A stretch of DNA of 64,000 nucleotides. Origin: Parapristionchus giblindavisi (taxonomy: Eukaryota > Nematoda > Chromadorea > Rhabditida > Diplogasteridae). Every line of letters starts with the position of its first letter. The first letter of the stretch is position 1. Under the pieces are notes generated by a model, which was given only the letters and a program-made list of their open reading frames with translations, had not been told where the DNA came from and searched no databases. Of the stretch, positions 11,042 to 25,000 are shown piece by piece. The translations under genes and the position numbers were made by a program. The DNA is taken from contig CALSFV010000203.1 in the NCBI GenBank assembly GCA_943737045.1, positions 788,501 to 852,500 on the forward strand. Direction: 5' to 3'.

Positions 11042-13410
11042 ATGGGCGGTGCTCCTCTTCTCTTCCTTCTATCACTAATTCAGATTGGATGGACGGCTGA
11101 TTCAGCCGCGGATGTTCTCTCGAATTCTATTCATGGCAAGTCCATCCATGAGTTCAGAGGATTCTACAAAAGGGAGCATTCCCTCATCAAGCCATACCAA
11201 GGTAGACACTCTTTTTACACTGTTTATTAACTTCATTTGATCATTGATTGTATTAACTTATTTATTTTAAAAAATCTACATTTAAAGTGCTTACATTCTA
11301 ATTCTTGTACATCTATTAATACTATGAATTTAATTCAGGTGGTGGTATAGAGATTCCCTATTGGGACCTCGCAGGAGGCTGCATGGTCACTCCTCAATTC
11401 GTTCGTTTGACTCCCGATGAACAGAGTAGACAAGGAGCCATCTGGAACAAAATGGTACGTGAAATCCTTCATTCAATATTCTTTGAAGACTCGTCATTAA
11501 CACATATACTAATTTAACATACTGTAGCATTATCTAGTTTTAATGATAACGTGCATGTAAACTAAGATTTGTACATTTTTAAATAATTCATTTATTAACA
11601 GATATTCTTTGCTCAGTAAAGAGTTTCACGCAAAATATGATTGACAGAAAAGATAAAAGACATAAATAGGAGACATTTTGTCTCACAAATGAGATAGGGT
11701 TATATTATACAATCCACTTGAAGAGAAGAACGTAACCCGATCTCGTCTTTCCATTTGTCTATATTCTACAGTTCACTTTACAATCCTTTTCAGCCTGTCC
11801 ATTCTCGTGATTGGGAAGTCTCCGTATCGTTCAAGGTCTCGGGCAGCACAGGTATTCCTATTTACCCTTATATTTATCTATTTCTATTTCTTTATTCCAT
11901 CAAATATAATAATAAAAGGTGATATGTATAGGATCAGAAGAGGGATAGATGGATTTCCGTCGCATAATGCGATTTCTGCTTTGACTCGGTGGCAGTTTTT
12001 AAAGGATGGGGGTTTAGGGACGAATACGGGACGATAGATGGGGATATTTATATATTTGTTTGTTTATTTACTTAAATAAACACAAAATAATGTCGCTAAT
12101 CATCATATTCAGGTGATCTCTTCGGAGACGGTTTCGCCATTTGGTATGTGCAAGAACCGAACCAACTCGGTCCAGTCTTCGGTTCCAAGGACTACTTCCG
12201 TGGTCTAGCTGTATTCCTCGATACCTACTCCAATCACAACGGTCCTCATAAGGTACCATACACATCAATTATTTATGGGGTAACTATGGTAAAATGTTAT
12301 AGCATAGTCATCCTTACGTGTCTGCTATGGTCTCTGATGGTACGCATCATTACGATCACGATAGGGATGGTACCCATACTCAACTAGGAGGAGAACATGT
12401 TGGGTGAGTTCATGACCAAGTATCGAATAATCAATAATCATCGAATGCTTTACAGTTGTGAGGCCAAATTCCGTAATAAGGAACACGATACAAATATTCT
12501 CATCAGATATGTGGGAGATACTCTCTCGGTACGATTTATCACAGTTTGATCTTTGATCTTTACTTCATCTACAGATCTTCATCGACATTGACAACAAGAT
12601 GGAATGGAAGGAGTGTATGAAGGTGGATAACGTCCATCTCCCAACTGGATACTACCTGGGAATGTCCGCTGCCACGGGAGAACTCTCTGGTTTGTGTATC
12701 TTTTAATCAACGGAGAAAAATCTAAATATCCCAATTCAGATGGTCATGATATCATTTCTGTCAAGATGTTCGAACAGGAGTTCTCTCGTGTGGAGAAGAT
12801 CGATGAGGTCAATCCAGATCGTATCGTTCCCAGTGCGGACTTCCAAGCAGCTCCACGTGATCATTCTGATGATCCTAAACCATCGAAACTTGGATTCGTC
12901 GGTAAGTTCTCATTAACTTTCTAAGAATTTGCTTGTATTCTTTGATACCTGAGAATACTTGGTACCTGAGATTGAGATTTGTATGAGTATTGAGATTTGG
13001 TACCTGAGATTTCACTCAACGAGAGCTCAAAGTACGGTTTATGCTGAGTGACAGTGTGTGATCAAGTGTGTGATGGTTCAATCCATTCATAATCAACCAA
13101 CTTCCTCTTCTCACTATCTCATTGAGACAATTGACATGTGACTCTTCTTGTCTTATCATTTGTAGTTTGCATAGTCGTATACCCACTCTATCTTTCTTTA
13201 CGACAGATGAGTGAACGACCATCAAACAGTACATTACTCATCGACTGTTAACATCCTCAATATCAATCGATATCGTATCCTAATGATTACTGTATTTCAG
13301 GTACCGTAGTCCTCTGCCTTGTCGGTGTTGTAGTCATTGTGGGCGGAGTCGGATACGGTGTAATCTACTTCAAGAACAAGAATGAACGAGCTCGCAAACG
13401 TTTCTACTAA
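11042..13410 (+). CDS. ile-2: VIP36-like L-type lectin (LMAN2 family)
   Basis: Nine exons join in phase (11042-11201, 11339-11454, 11794-11851, 12113-12252, 12303-12403, 12456-12528, 12575-12689, 12740-12901, 13301-13410), giving 344 residues. A signal peptide (FLLSLIQIGWTADS) is followed by the leguminous-lectin-type carbohydrate domain. Hallmarks are WEVSVSFKVSG, GDGFAIWYVQEP, VFLDTYSNHNGPH (metal and sugar binding) and DGTHHYDHDRDGTHTQLGG. One C-terminal membrane span (about residues 311-331) leads to the cytosolic tail KNKNERARKRFY. The KRFY ending is the known tail of VIP36 and differs from the KKFF tail of ERGIC-53, so this is the VIP36/VIPL-type cargo receptor for high-mannose glycoproteins between ER and Golgi. 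The fifth exon starts at 12303 because this is the only acceptor that keeps frame. Confidence 0.95.
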
Positions 13411-14257
13411 TAGATTTTTCTCTACTTCTCATAGAAGTACATAACCTTGTCCTAGACGTTTTTTATGTCCTTCTTCCTTCCCTGCTTTTTATGTGACAGC
13501 GACAAAGTGTAGAGTGCCCTTAGCATTCATTCATTCCTTTGCCCCTTCATCGTCCCTACTATTGACATCGCATTCTCAAGTAAGATTCTCTCTCATATCC
13601 TCTATTCTAACTAAACTTGCCCAATGAAACATCGAATTCGTAGTATCTTCATCATTCACTGCACACTTCACCTGTCTATTCCCTCTTCTGGTCTGCTCCA
13701 TGTTGGTCTTCATCCTTTATATGACATGTGTCATTCTCACCTATGCCTTATCTTCTAATCAATCGTGATATTTGTCTGCATCAAGAAAACAATTCATTAC
13801 AGCTAGTATGCCAATCAATCATCTACCTTACCCCATTCAATGTGATTATCCTTCCTAATTGCCTTGCTTTAGCTCTCTCATATACTCGGCATATCCCATC
13901 TCCCTGTTTTTTGATAAACGACCTATTGATCCTATTCACTAGTCCATTCTATTCTACCCTAATCATGCATTGGAGTGAATGAATACAGAAGTAGAATAAG
14001 GCTCAATAAGGTGTTCTCGCGCCCATGATGACTTAAATCGTCCAATTTTCCTCTCTTGTGTGTTTTGTTTTGCGTTGTTTGTCTCATTCCTATCGTATAC
14101 CATATATTCGATGTTATATTGTTCTATATAAGAGTTCATGTTGAGAATTAGAGTAAGATGAATGATACCCTCATTCTGATGTATATCAATTGCTTTGGGT
14201 GTAAATATTGCGAGTATTTATAGATGGAAAGACTACTGTTTATTATGTTGAAATAAA
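13411..14257 (+). other. Probable 3' UTR of ile-2
   Basis: About 840 nt from the ile-2 stop to the first convincing AATAAA (14252-14257). The open frame at 13728-13982 has no coding features. A shorter UTR using an unseen variant signal is possible. Confidence 0.5.
14252..14257 (+). terminator. Candidate polyadenylation signal for ile-2
   Basis: AATAAA in the context TTGAAATAAAGTATTTATG, downstream of the ile-2 stop with no other gene between. Confidence 0.45.
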
Positions 14258-15250
14258 GTATTTATGCTCAATACACTGTGAAATCGAATTGGCCAGGTTT
14301 GCAAAGAAACGTTAATGCGAAGTAAACAACCTAACACTAAAACGATTAGTTAAACATCATCTAAACTCAAAACTCCTCATTCATCTCACTGTGGTTTGTC
14401 TCGAATGGATAGTCAGCATACTGTAGTTGGCAATTTGCCAAGAATTCAAGATAGCATAATACCCTCCTGTAGGGTACTTCATTTCTTATTAATGACTTTG
14501 ACACAAAGCATTCTCTTTCATTGTGTTCACACTCCTTTTCCTCACGTTAACATGACCAGGTCTGAAGGAATTCATTCTATTCAATAAAGGACTAATACCT
14601 ATTTTACCTGTTTGTTTATCACGTGGGAAGGAGAGAGTACAGTCACGTGTAATACATCTTCTCTGTATAGGATAAGTTCGCTTTCATCCGATTCTTGTTA
14701 TTCACTCATTTTGTCTTGTAAATAATAGAAAAAAAGTTTGGCTAACAAATGTACTCCTGTCCTACTGTATCTTTTCCCCTTACGTTTCTCTGCTCAAGTC
14801 TCTGTCCGTAAGGAGAAAAGCTTATAGTCAGGTAGACCTATTGTTCATAGTTAAACAGCCTATCTCAATATCTCCTTCTTTATGCAACAATGTTTCTTGA
14901 AACCTTCCTATTCTTCTCTCTTTTCCTTATTCTACTCAAATGTGATCAATGACTCTTTGCGATAGAAACTAGGTCTACTTCTCTCTCGTTCATAAGCATA
15001 CTCCGCAAATCTACAGTATTACCAGATTTTCATCAAGAACACGTTTTATTTATTTTTTAAAATCTCTCTGATACATTTGTTCTTATATCTATTCATAGTA
15101 TTCATTGTGACAGACAGTTGTTCAATCATCTCCATCTCTCTATTCTATTCATCTCCTCTGTAATTCACTTCTGTGACTCTTCCCATCTATTCACCATTGT
15201 CAATCATCACACGAGCTGCATTGTTGACACTTACTAATTTGATCCTTGTA

Positions 15251-15341
<91 letters not shown>

Positions 15342-18300
15342 CGTTTTAAAATATTCCTCCTTCTTAATCGTTCGTTGCCTTATTCATCTCAATCTTCCCA
15401 CATTGCTCGACCGTGCAATTTCCCTTATATTCATTCTATAATCAACTAATATTTCTCTCCTTCGTCATCTTCAATTCATATATTATGGTGGATCCTCCTC
15501 CTCCCTTCTCCACACAGTCCTCCCCCCTCCAAATGACTATGTATGCGAATACTGGCATTCCTTCAATAACATACATATATCTTCTCCTTTTCGTTCCATC
15601 GTCTCGTCTATTTTTTTCAGTTGATCTATCTCCTCCCATCTCCGTTCACTCCATCATCTCATTCCCGATTTCTTGTTCGGATTCGTACATATTCTTTCTG
15701 CTACTGTTATGGTTATCGAGGCAGACTCAGGAGCGTCTAGTACCTTGTCTTAGCCTATCTTTCCTTCCTTTTCTTCTTTGAGTGTTACTCTATTCTAGAA
15801 TAAGTGTTTCCGCTTGAAAAGAGAAGTGACGGTGAAGAAGAAGAAGCAATTGAAGAAGAAGAGGATGAAGAAGAAGAAGAGGTCTGGGGAGTAAGTGAGG
15901 GCTTGTCATGCCTTTCAACGACTTCTACTTTTACCTTCATTCATTCCGTCCTACTCTCACCCTTGCCTGCTCACCTTTTCTCTCATCTGTCGTACTCTTG
16001 CAAGCCTTACTCCCTCTCTTTTGGGGCACAACTATCCAATTCCGATAATTCTTCGTCTTGAATGATGTTTACATCATGTTTTAATCGTATTTTTCTACCT
16101 GCAATATCTCAACGTCTTCTAGACAGAAAACCATTGATCAAAAGATATTATATAAGGCTCCCAATTTGTAGCATACCATATCGTGCAATCTCTTAGTCAG
16201 TATCAACAAGACACTTCATCACTGACTTCTTCATACCCCCCATAATCCCTTCTTCGGCGTCTCTCATCATTTCCCATCTAATCATTAGAATTCGTTCCAT
16301 CTTCTCCATCTTCTTTAGAATCTCTCTTAGCCTTTCCTGTCTCTCGTCCTCATCATCATTTTTCACTCCTCACTTCTCTTCCATAACACTCGTCTTCCAA
16401 AGCAGTTTCACATTCTTCAAACCTCTAATGTATTTCTTTTCTTCATTAGTTTATTTGAGTGGATTGTGTCATTTTATGAATTGGTCGATTGAATGTGTAC
16501 TCCTACTCCTTCCTCTCCTACTCCTACTACTTCTTTTCTCATATGTTCACTTTCCTAGTCTTGTCCTCCTTCGTCCTTTTCTCCTTCTTCTTCTTCCTAT
16601 ACTCTAATCGAGAAATGACAAATGATTCCACCTATCCATCCATCTAAGGTAATAGCACCAAGCGACGAATTTACTCTCTCCTTCCTTTATATTATTTTCC
16701 CATGTTAGACGATTCACAATTTCATAGACATTGATCCCCGCACTTTGTCCAACTTCTCAAACACAATTAATTAAGCTCACAATGCGAAACTTTGTATCTA
16801 TCCAACATCTTCTACTAAGCATTTATCTTTTCGTGCACGCATAGTTATTCTTGTACATCTATTAATATTTGTAATTTAATAGGTAACAAAACAGTATCTC
16901 AATCGATTTTTTTAAATAAAATTCAATTGTATTGTAACTTATAAAGAAAAAGAGCAAACCCAAAAAAGTGTTGTTAGCTGTTATATTCGTAATGTAAAAA
17001 TGTGACTTAGCTGTTACAGTTCTTTTTGCGTCTTCAGAATTTATCACTGATTTTGAATCGACAAATTTTCTTTTTTAATTTTGGCAAAAAATGTAAGGAA
17101 CGATAAATATTTAATATTTTTCTTTCGTGCTTTTCTCTCTCATATATCCTTCACTGTCACGAGCAAGTCAAGTTAACCTTACTACTTTGTTTCTACCCCC
17201 TTTCCTGCAGTCATATATGCATGTCCCCCTCTAGCTTTATCTCCTACTATATTCTTTCTAAGGTACTGCTCATTTTAATCTGTTTCATAAGCTTAGTTAT
17301 ATCTACTACTGTGCACTATAAGTGGCTTCATTTTCTGAATCGGACTAATTCAATTATTTATGCAGAGGAAGTTGCATAGAAACGCTTGGCGATGACATTA
17401 CTCCAATTTGCAGGAGTGATCTCTCCGAAGGTGATTCCTTCTAGTGAATTCGTATTGTATCCGTTTTCTTTCTTTCCTCTTTCATAATGCAGTTTGTGTC
17501 TCGTTTAGCTCTTTTAGTCGTATGTTCCATTGAAAAAAGTTGACATCGACCATTACTGCTCCTTTCCTCTTACTATTCCACCCCTACATTCTCTCTCCAA
17601 TTCTACCTATTCACGCTGTTCATTCTGTTTTTCCTACCAACACTTGTTCTCCCCAATGGTAATTTCTCTACCATTATTGCCAACGTGACGTCATGACCCA
17701 CACCATATTCTTTCAACGTTTATATGGATAATCCATACTATCATATGAAGTCTAATAATATTTTGTGTCTTGCTGCTTGCATGGTATGAACTCTATGCGC
17801 TACATAATCTTCACTTGAGCCCCTCAGTCTTCCCTTTGACTTCTTCGTCTTTTCAATCAGAATCATCCTTCTTTTCTCAACATCACGAACGTCTCTACCT
17901 CCTTTTCCTTCATCTTTGCTTTGTTCTCCTTTTCATTTCATCCTTCGCAAAGCATTTTATCTCTTGTCCCGTATCCTATTATATACTCCTATTCCTACCT
18001 ATAACATCTTGGCAATAGCTCGCCGTAGTCGGAAATTATATCAAGTTGTATGCTTCCACCTTCTTAGAATTGCCTAGCTTCTGCTTTTTCCATAATTAGT
18101 GTTTTGGCCAATGGTGAAAGGTGTAAACATCTAAGCATAATGTACGCAGAAAGATATTCTCTCTCAGTCCCATTTTCTCCACTCCTTCTACCACAACGAA
18201 AATTTCATCAAAAGAGTCGTATCGGTTGATGATGTAACTATTTACTTTAAAGCCGAATAATTCCGCTGATTTGATATTACTGCTTCTTTGCTTGCGTAAA

Positions 18301-19048
18301 GTTACCGATAATCTCTAAATGTATTTACTTCGGATCTTTTCTGCCTGATACGAGTCATTTCCATTAGATATTGCATCACTTTCTCCCGATTTATAGTCAA
18401 AGTATCCTTTTTATCAACGGTCTTTTTTCATAAACTATATCTTCGTCCTCGTTCAACGAGATACATAGCATCGCACGGTGAAGAGACCGTTTACCGAGGT
18501 TTATCTTCGTTTAAAGCGACACCCCAAGCTAATTTGCAACTCTCCTCTCTGTTCACACTCTCTCGTTTTCTTTGTCTACGAGAGAGTATTGCCAATGCGG
18601 AGAGTAAAATAAACGTGTGGTGTAACTTAAAATGGCAATCCTCTCATGAGCAATATGTACTCCATCCTCATTATATCCCACATATTCTCCACTATTACTT
18701 CCTCTTAGTTCCTCCACCATTCTGTCTGCAATACTTCGTTTACTTTATACTATCTCATCTTCTTATTTCCTCATGGATGCATTTTTTTTGCATTGAAAAG
18801 TGCATCTAGCCTATATTATCAAATCCCGTGCTAACTTAAAGTTTAACTTCTATTATATTCAGTTGAATATCATGTGATAGTGATTGCTTGGAAGCCTTTA
18901 ATTCACCTTATTTCACTTCAAAACACTCGTTGTTGTTTGTTTTGCATTACCGAGATTGTATTCTTCTGTCCATTCTTTCTTTCTTCTCCTTCATCGTAAT
19001 GTTCACTGAAACGAGAACGCTGATGAAATGAATGTAATTGTAATTTCA
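14258..19048. other. Long gene-poor stretch upstream of complexin
   Basis: Pyrimidine-rich sequence on the plus strand with many short spurious frames. One conspicuous patch at about 15804-15893 encodes an acidic run (DGEEEEAIEEEEDEEEEEVWG) directly followed by a consensus donor GTAAGTGA. It could be an exon of something unseen or a GAA repeat. I see no other supportable gene, so this is probably the complexin regulatory region. Confidence 0.5.
15249..15341. repeat. (AT)n dinucleotide repeat
   Basis: About 90 bp of alternating AT with two C interruptions. Confidence 0.95.
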
Positions 19049-19082
19049 GATTTGAACAAGGGGAACTAATTCCATTACAAAT

Positions 19083-22000
19083 ATGGCCTCTTTCGTGATG
19101 AAACAGATGGTTGGAGGCAAACTGAAAGAAATGTCGGGTAAGGTCATATATAATACATGGAATATACTTTTTATCCATGATCCGTATACTATTTTTATTT
19201 TTAGCACTGATATTTAAAAAAAACATTATAAAAGAAATACTAGAGAAATACATTATCTCGATTGAGTTGAACATAATGCGAGTTCTTTTATATCCATTCA
19301 TTATTTATCTTCTATTGTATCATGAAACGTATTACACTTATAATGTTACTTAGTCCTAATGATTGAGTGTTAATGGGGGGTACTGTATCTTCGTTGCACC
19401 AAATATTGTAATCTTCTATAAACATTGTAACAAATACTAGAATTTATAGCCACTAACATTGTAAGATATGTCGTTTGTAATGATCCTTGAATCATCTTTT
19501 ATTTCTGCTTTTTGTGATAGAGAATAAGAAAAAGAAGAAGAAGAAGAGCTTCGAATGTATTCCTTCCCTCTGAAGATCGTTCCTTCAATGACACAAAATA
19601 TGAGATGAAAAGAAATGAAAGCGACTAGAACTGACAAGGAGAATGAAAAGAGTGAAGATGACTGAAAGGAACATTGGATAGATAGAAAAAAAAGATGAAG
19701 AGTAGATGGACATGTAAAGAAGAGTACTGGAGAAGATATAAGTAACCCCTAGAGAGCTCTTTATTCACTTGAAGGAATTGAGAAAATAGAATGGATTGGA
19801 TGATTCCTCGACTTTCTCCCCTCATTCTTCTTTCGGTTGGCAGAACATGAGAAGAGATCAAGCAAAAAAGAATGTGGAGATGTGAGTTAGAAGAGAATTG
19901 GAGTTCGATAAGATAGAGATATTGAAAGGATATAGAGAGACAATATTGTATTCAGGATTCAATCCGATCGAGAGTGGGAACGATTGAAAGTGTGTGAATA
20001 TACAAAATGATATTGAAGTTGAATAGAATAACAACGGGAGAAAATGAGAGAGAGACCAATAATGGATGTCATTCCATTCCTCCTCATCATCATCATCATT
20101 GACCTTCAGAGGCTTCACTCATTTATCTTATTCCCTTCTTTCTCCGGTTTCAGGCCTAATTCAAGTGAAAGAAGAAGCGAAAGGCGAGAAGAAGACACTA
20201 TTTTTCTCTCGCTCTCCTCTCCATAGGTTATCCTTCTAGAAGAGAAAAGACTAGTATTGGAATATCGGTCCCGTTGTCCCGAGGGAGAGTGTCTCTTCTT
20301 TCCTTTCTTCCTTTCTTCTTCTTCTTTTCTTCTTCCTCTTCTTCCTTCTTCTCCTCCCCTTTTCGACAAGGAGGCGGAGCCTTATTCCTCTTCTTCTCCT
20401 TCTTCCTCAAAGTGACTCGCTTCACCCCGAGGACAACCTTCTTTTTTTCCTACTCTCGTCCACTCTTCATCGGTGAAAGATGAATATGATCGTTGGATCC
20501 ATGATTGGAAACCCTCTTGGAGGTATTCTTTTTACTTTATCTTTATCCTTGTCTGTAGTATTTCTTCTTGGTCTTCATCTGGAGTACGGTAGTTCAATGA
20601 AATATTAATGAGAAGTTCTCATATCTTTCGTGTTGATGTCTTGAATGCAGTTATTAGCTGTCCATGGCCATAGAATATTTGAATAGAATGAATAATGATG
20701 AAATTAACGATAATGGCAGAATGTGATAAGATGATCTCTATGATATTTAGCTTAAACTGCGTATAGTCTGTGACGATCTTAATGTTAATACGACAATAAT
20801 TGGATATGCAAGCGACAAGTTGTACTGTAGTCGTCAATTCGAATTGATAATCGATGACAAGATCATTGATCTTCTTCGATACATTCACCATTGCAATAAT
20901 CAATAGCGAATATCCTTCTATACGCATTCGCTTCATTGTCATTTCGGCATCGTTTTGAAGGTTTACCCCACTCCTTTTAACGTTTATCAGTTGGATGAAT
21001 TAGTTTTGAATAACTAAGGAGACCAGTCATATATCGGGCTATTGAATTGAACGATGGAAATGAGACACAGATATTCTTCTTCTTTCTCCTATTCACTTTC
21101 AATTTCCTAGGCTACTGAAGGGCCCCAAAGCCTTCTTCATTCCTTTTTTGGGCGAAGTTTCTCCTTTTGATTCGTTGATAGTTCTTTCTTCCTCCTCTCC
21201 TATTCTCCATTTCCATTACTTTCCTTCTCACCCTCAGTCTCTTCCATCGTCTATCCCTATATCGCCGTCAAGTTCTCCTACTACAATTCATCGTACGAAA
21301 GAAACCAAGATTCTCCATTCATTCACTCACTCGCTATAGGAGGAGTATCCGGGATTGGCGTCACATATCCTCGCTACATTACTGTGTCATCATAGTTCAT
21401 TAGTACAGTATTCATCCATGCCCCTCTGGCTTTCACTCTTCAAGAGTGGATTACCATCAACAGAGGATGTCGCTCCAATTTCGATGCCACAACCACCGGG
21501 TATGTTTCATTCTTTTTCTCTCAATCGCTCTATCTGACTACTAGTCATTCGTTGTCCCAGTCTGAATCTGGACCCATCCCACTTTAATTGCACAAAGGAC
21601 TAGATCTCTCCCCCCAATCCAAATTGGACCGAGGGTGTCGTGTATTGGTTGCATTTGAAAGGAGTGAATTCCTCCTCCTCCTTCTTCTTCTTCTTGACTA
21701 GTTCGTAGTTGTCGTCTTCATCACAACAAAAGACATAAGAATCACCTTTCGTGTCCATGGGAATTCAAGCAAAGAAATGTGTGGGAAATTCGTATTGATA
21801 GTGAGGAGAAGGAGTAGTACTTAAGTGAATGAGGTTATAGGGTTACTGTAGATTCTCTCTCTCAATTGTCTTCTATCCCATTTCATTTCATCCCCCATCG
21901 CGATAGAGCAGAGGATCTTCGACTCTTCGATACATCCTCCTTCCTTAATACACACAAAAGGATAGAATAGAGTAGATAAAATGGAAAGGAAGACGCTGAA

Positions 22001-25000
22001 ATGGATAGCTTCGTTCTTCTCTCAAGGGATATGGAAAGGAATGAGAAAGAAATCTGAGAAGAGTTGGTAGAAAAGTAATCGGAAGAAGAAGAAGAATTGA
22101 ACCAACGAAGAAGAAAGAAAGATTGGTTCCTCTTCTTTCTACCTTAGATGATAGAATCGTGAAGAAGAAAAAGAGGAATAGAAGATCAGCCAATTCGTTT
22201 CCGTCTTTCTCGTTAGTAGTTGATTGTGTTGACGGTCAACGAGGAGATGCTTCTCTTTCTTTTCCCTTGAGAAGAAGAAGATCTGAGAGACGAATAAAAG
22301 GATAAAGACCTTTCTTTACTCTTAACCGGCTATTTTCACATTTGACTCATTAGTGCTGAGGATACAAATATACAGTAGATGCAAAAAGTGGGTGTGCTTC
22401 TTGGTGAGAAAGGTTCATTAAGACACTCTTAATTTCGTCTTTTTATGTAGAAAAAATGTATGCAATAAGCTTCTTATCAAGGAAGAAGATGAGGAAGAAG
22501 AAGATGGAGATGATGAGAAAAAGGGCGAAATTCCCAGACGAATTTGATGCCTCATTCCTCTTCCTTCTCCTCTATCTACATCATCTTCCTTATTCCCTTT
22601 CTCACTCTATCGCCTCATTCTTCCATCATTCCAAGACTTCATAAGCTTACATAAGAGGGAGAGAGGCCCCTTTTGTCATTTACTCCTCTTCCTCTTCATC
22701 TTCTTATCCAACTTCTTCTTATTCTTATACTTCGATTCTCTATTCTATTCTTCTTGCCTACTTCTTCCTCTACCAACACAATCAATTCAAGCGGAAAAGC
22801 CCGAAAAATGCGCCCTCTTTCCCAAATCTTTCACCGAGAAAAGAAACACGAGGAAGTTCAATAAGAGAATTCGATGAAGAAGGAAGAAGAAGAATAAGGA
22901 ATCGAGAGAGGGGACAAAGACACATTGAGACGATAAAGTGTATAATGAGGTTGATGAGGATTACGATAGTCCTCGATATCTTCCGCTAAGTCTTTTTCAT
23001 CCAAATTCATTAAATTTCGAGTTTTTGATGTCCCATGACGGCAATTTTTCATGTTTACTAGGGTGGAAAGGACATGGTTGAATATGAAGAGTAGAAAAAA
23101 GATGAAGCGGAGTATATGCCCATGTCACAACAGCTTTATATCAAATAAATAGAGAAGATGAATAAGAGATTGCTCTTCATAATCATATGTTATGTAGATA
23201 GAAAAATAAGGAAGAGACGTTGTTAGAAGGGAACTATGTAAGATTGAATAGATATGAAAGGATGAGGAGAAGACCATCAACGAAGCTACTTTATCCTCAA
23301 CTCTCATTTATTCTCCTTTTCGTCTTCTACTACTTCTTCTTCAACATGCTCAACTTATTCTCAGGTATAATATTGATTTGTATGATGACGTCTCTAGTCA
23401 TATTCAGTTGGATGTTTTTTCACGTTAGGAATGTTATGGAATGACGAACATGATATTTCCCATCTAAACAGTAGTCTCTCTAACGTAATGTTTGTCATTC
23501 AGCCATCCCTCATTCGATTTTTCGATTGTATTATTATATTATATTATATTATATTATACATCAACATAGCCTATCTCTTCGTTATTTCTGATCTACTACA
23601 ATATTGTTCACAACATCTTGGAGTCGACAAATAGGGGGATTACGGATAGATGTATCTATGTATTGAATGGACGTAGATGAGGTTTGAGAGTAGTGATTAG
23701 AGTCGAGATAAACGGGCAGATAAGAGAAAATACTCACTTTTCTCTTAATCTTCGAAGGATTCACTCGATATTACTCTACTTTTCCTATTTTTCCAATGAA
23801 ATCTCTCTGATTTCTGTTATATCTTCTTTTTCTTCTTCTCTGATTTACTAATTAGATGCATCTCAGATGACATAGTCACGCAGATAAATGGAGAGAGAAG
23901 GGGAGGAATGATTCTTACTCTAACTTAGTCTAAGACGAGATCTTCTCCTTTATCATCCCATTCCATTCCTCTTTTCATTCTTTTACAACATTTTTTTGTC
24001 ATATTCACGTCTCTATCGGCTCCCATATTCGGGAGTATGGAATATTATATTCTCATATCGATCACACTTTTATGATATGGAAGAGGGTTGGATATAGAGA
24101 GACATGTTAGTTCATCATAGTTTCATCCTCCGTCTTCTCGTTTCTCTGACTTACAATGCGCGATCCCGTTCCAACAACAGCCACTGGATTTGCATTTGCT
24201 GGTATCACTAGTGGGGCTCGTGACTTCTTCAAAGGTAAGCATCGCGGCTGATGAAGTGATTGAATGAACTTTCTTGTTTACTCTCTGTATCGTTTCTACT
24301 TCGTCATGGGACGAAATGGAGCGTTTAGGGATAGAGACTTATGGGAAAAGCAGCCATGAAGAAATATGAGTGAGGCGTTAGTGGGGAGTGAGAAGAAGGG
24401 TGAAAATAGAGAGAAAGAAAAGGGAGAGGAGGAGAATAGAGAGATTTATGGAGAAAAGAGAAGATCAGATGGATTCTTCCCTCTAGGGATGAATTCCTCT
24501 CTTCTTCACCCTCTTCAAATGACACTGACTTTTCATGTAAAAAAAAACAAAAAAAATAATGTTCGTTTAACTCAAAAAATAATGGTCATTTAAAAAATAA
24601 TTCTTATATTTCCTGATTCAGGGGGTCTCGATCAACTGACTGGAGGTGGAGAGAATGAGGGAGAGAAGACTGAGACTGGCGAGGATCCCGAGGTATATCT
24701 ATTTCATCATTTGACCAATCCGAGAGAAATACGAGAACAATTCCCGAATGACAAGAGACGAAAGAAATCTCTTGTTGTCTGTTTTGCATTCTTGTGTGGT
24801 AGAAGAATAAGTTGAAGAGGGAGAAAGGAAGCTACTCGACAGATCTCTCCTACTCCTCAGCACATTCCTCTTCCTTTCTCTTCCTCCATCATTTCCTTTC
24901 TTGAGTGAGGAAACAAGAATAGATACGACTATGTGTGGGATCTACTATATGATAGTAGAACATTGGTCTTTTGAATGTGATAGAAATGAACGAGAGCATG

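Noticed and set aside
12060..12268. 66-codon minus frame over ile-2
   Set aside because: Antisense shadow of the lectin exon at 12113-12252.
20115..20483. Lys/Glu-rich and Phe/Ser-rich overlapping frames
   Set aside because: Low-complexity GAA/TTC tracts open on both strands, no splice context; the only credible item is the short exon at 20480-20522.
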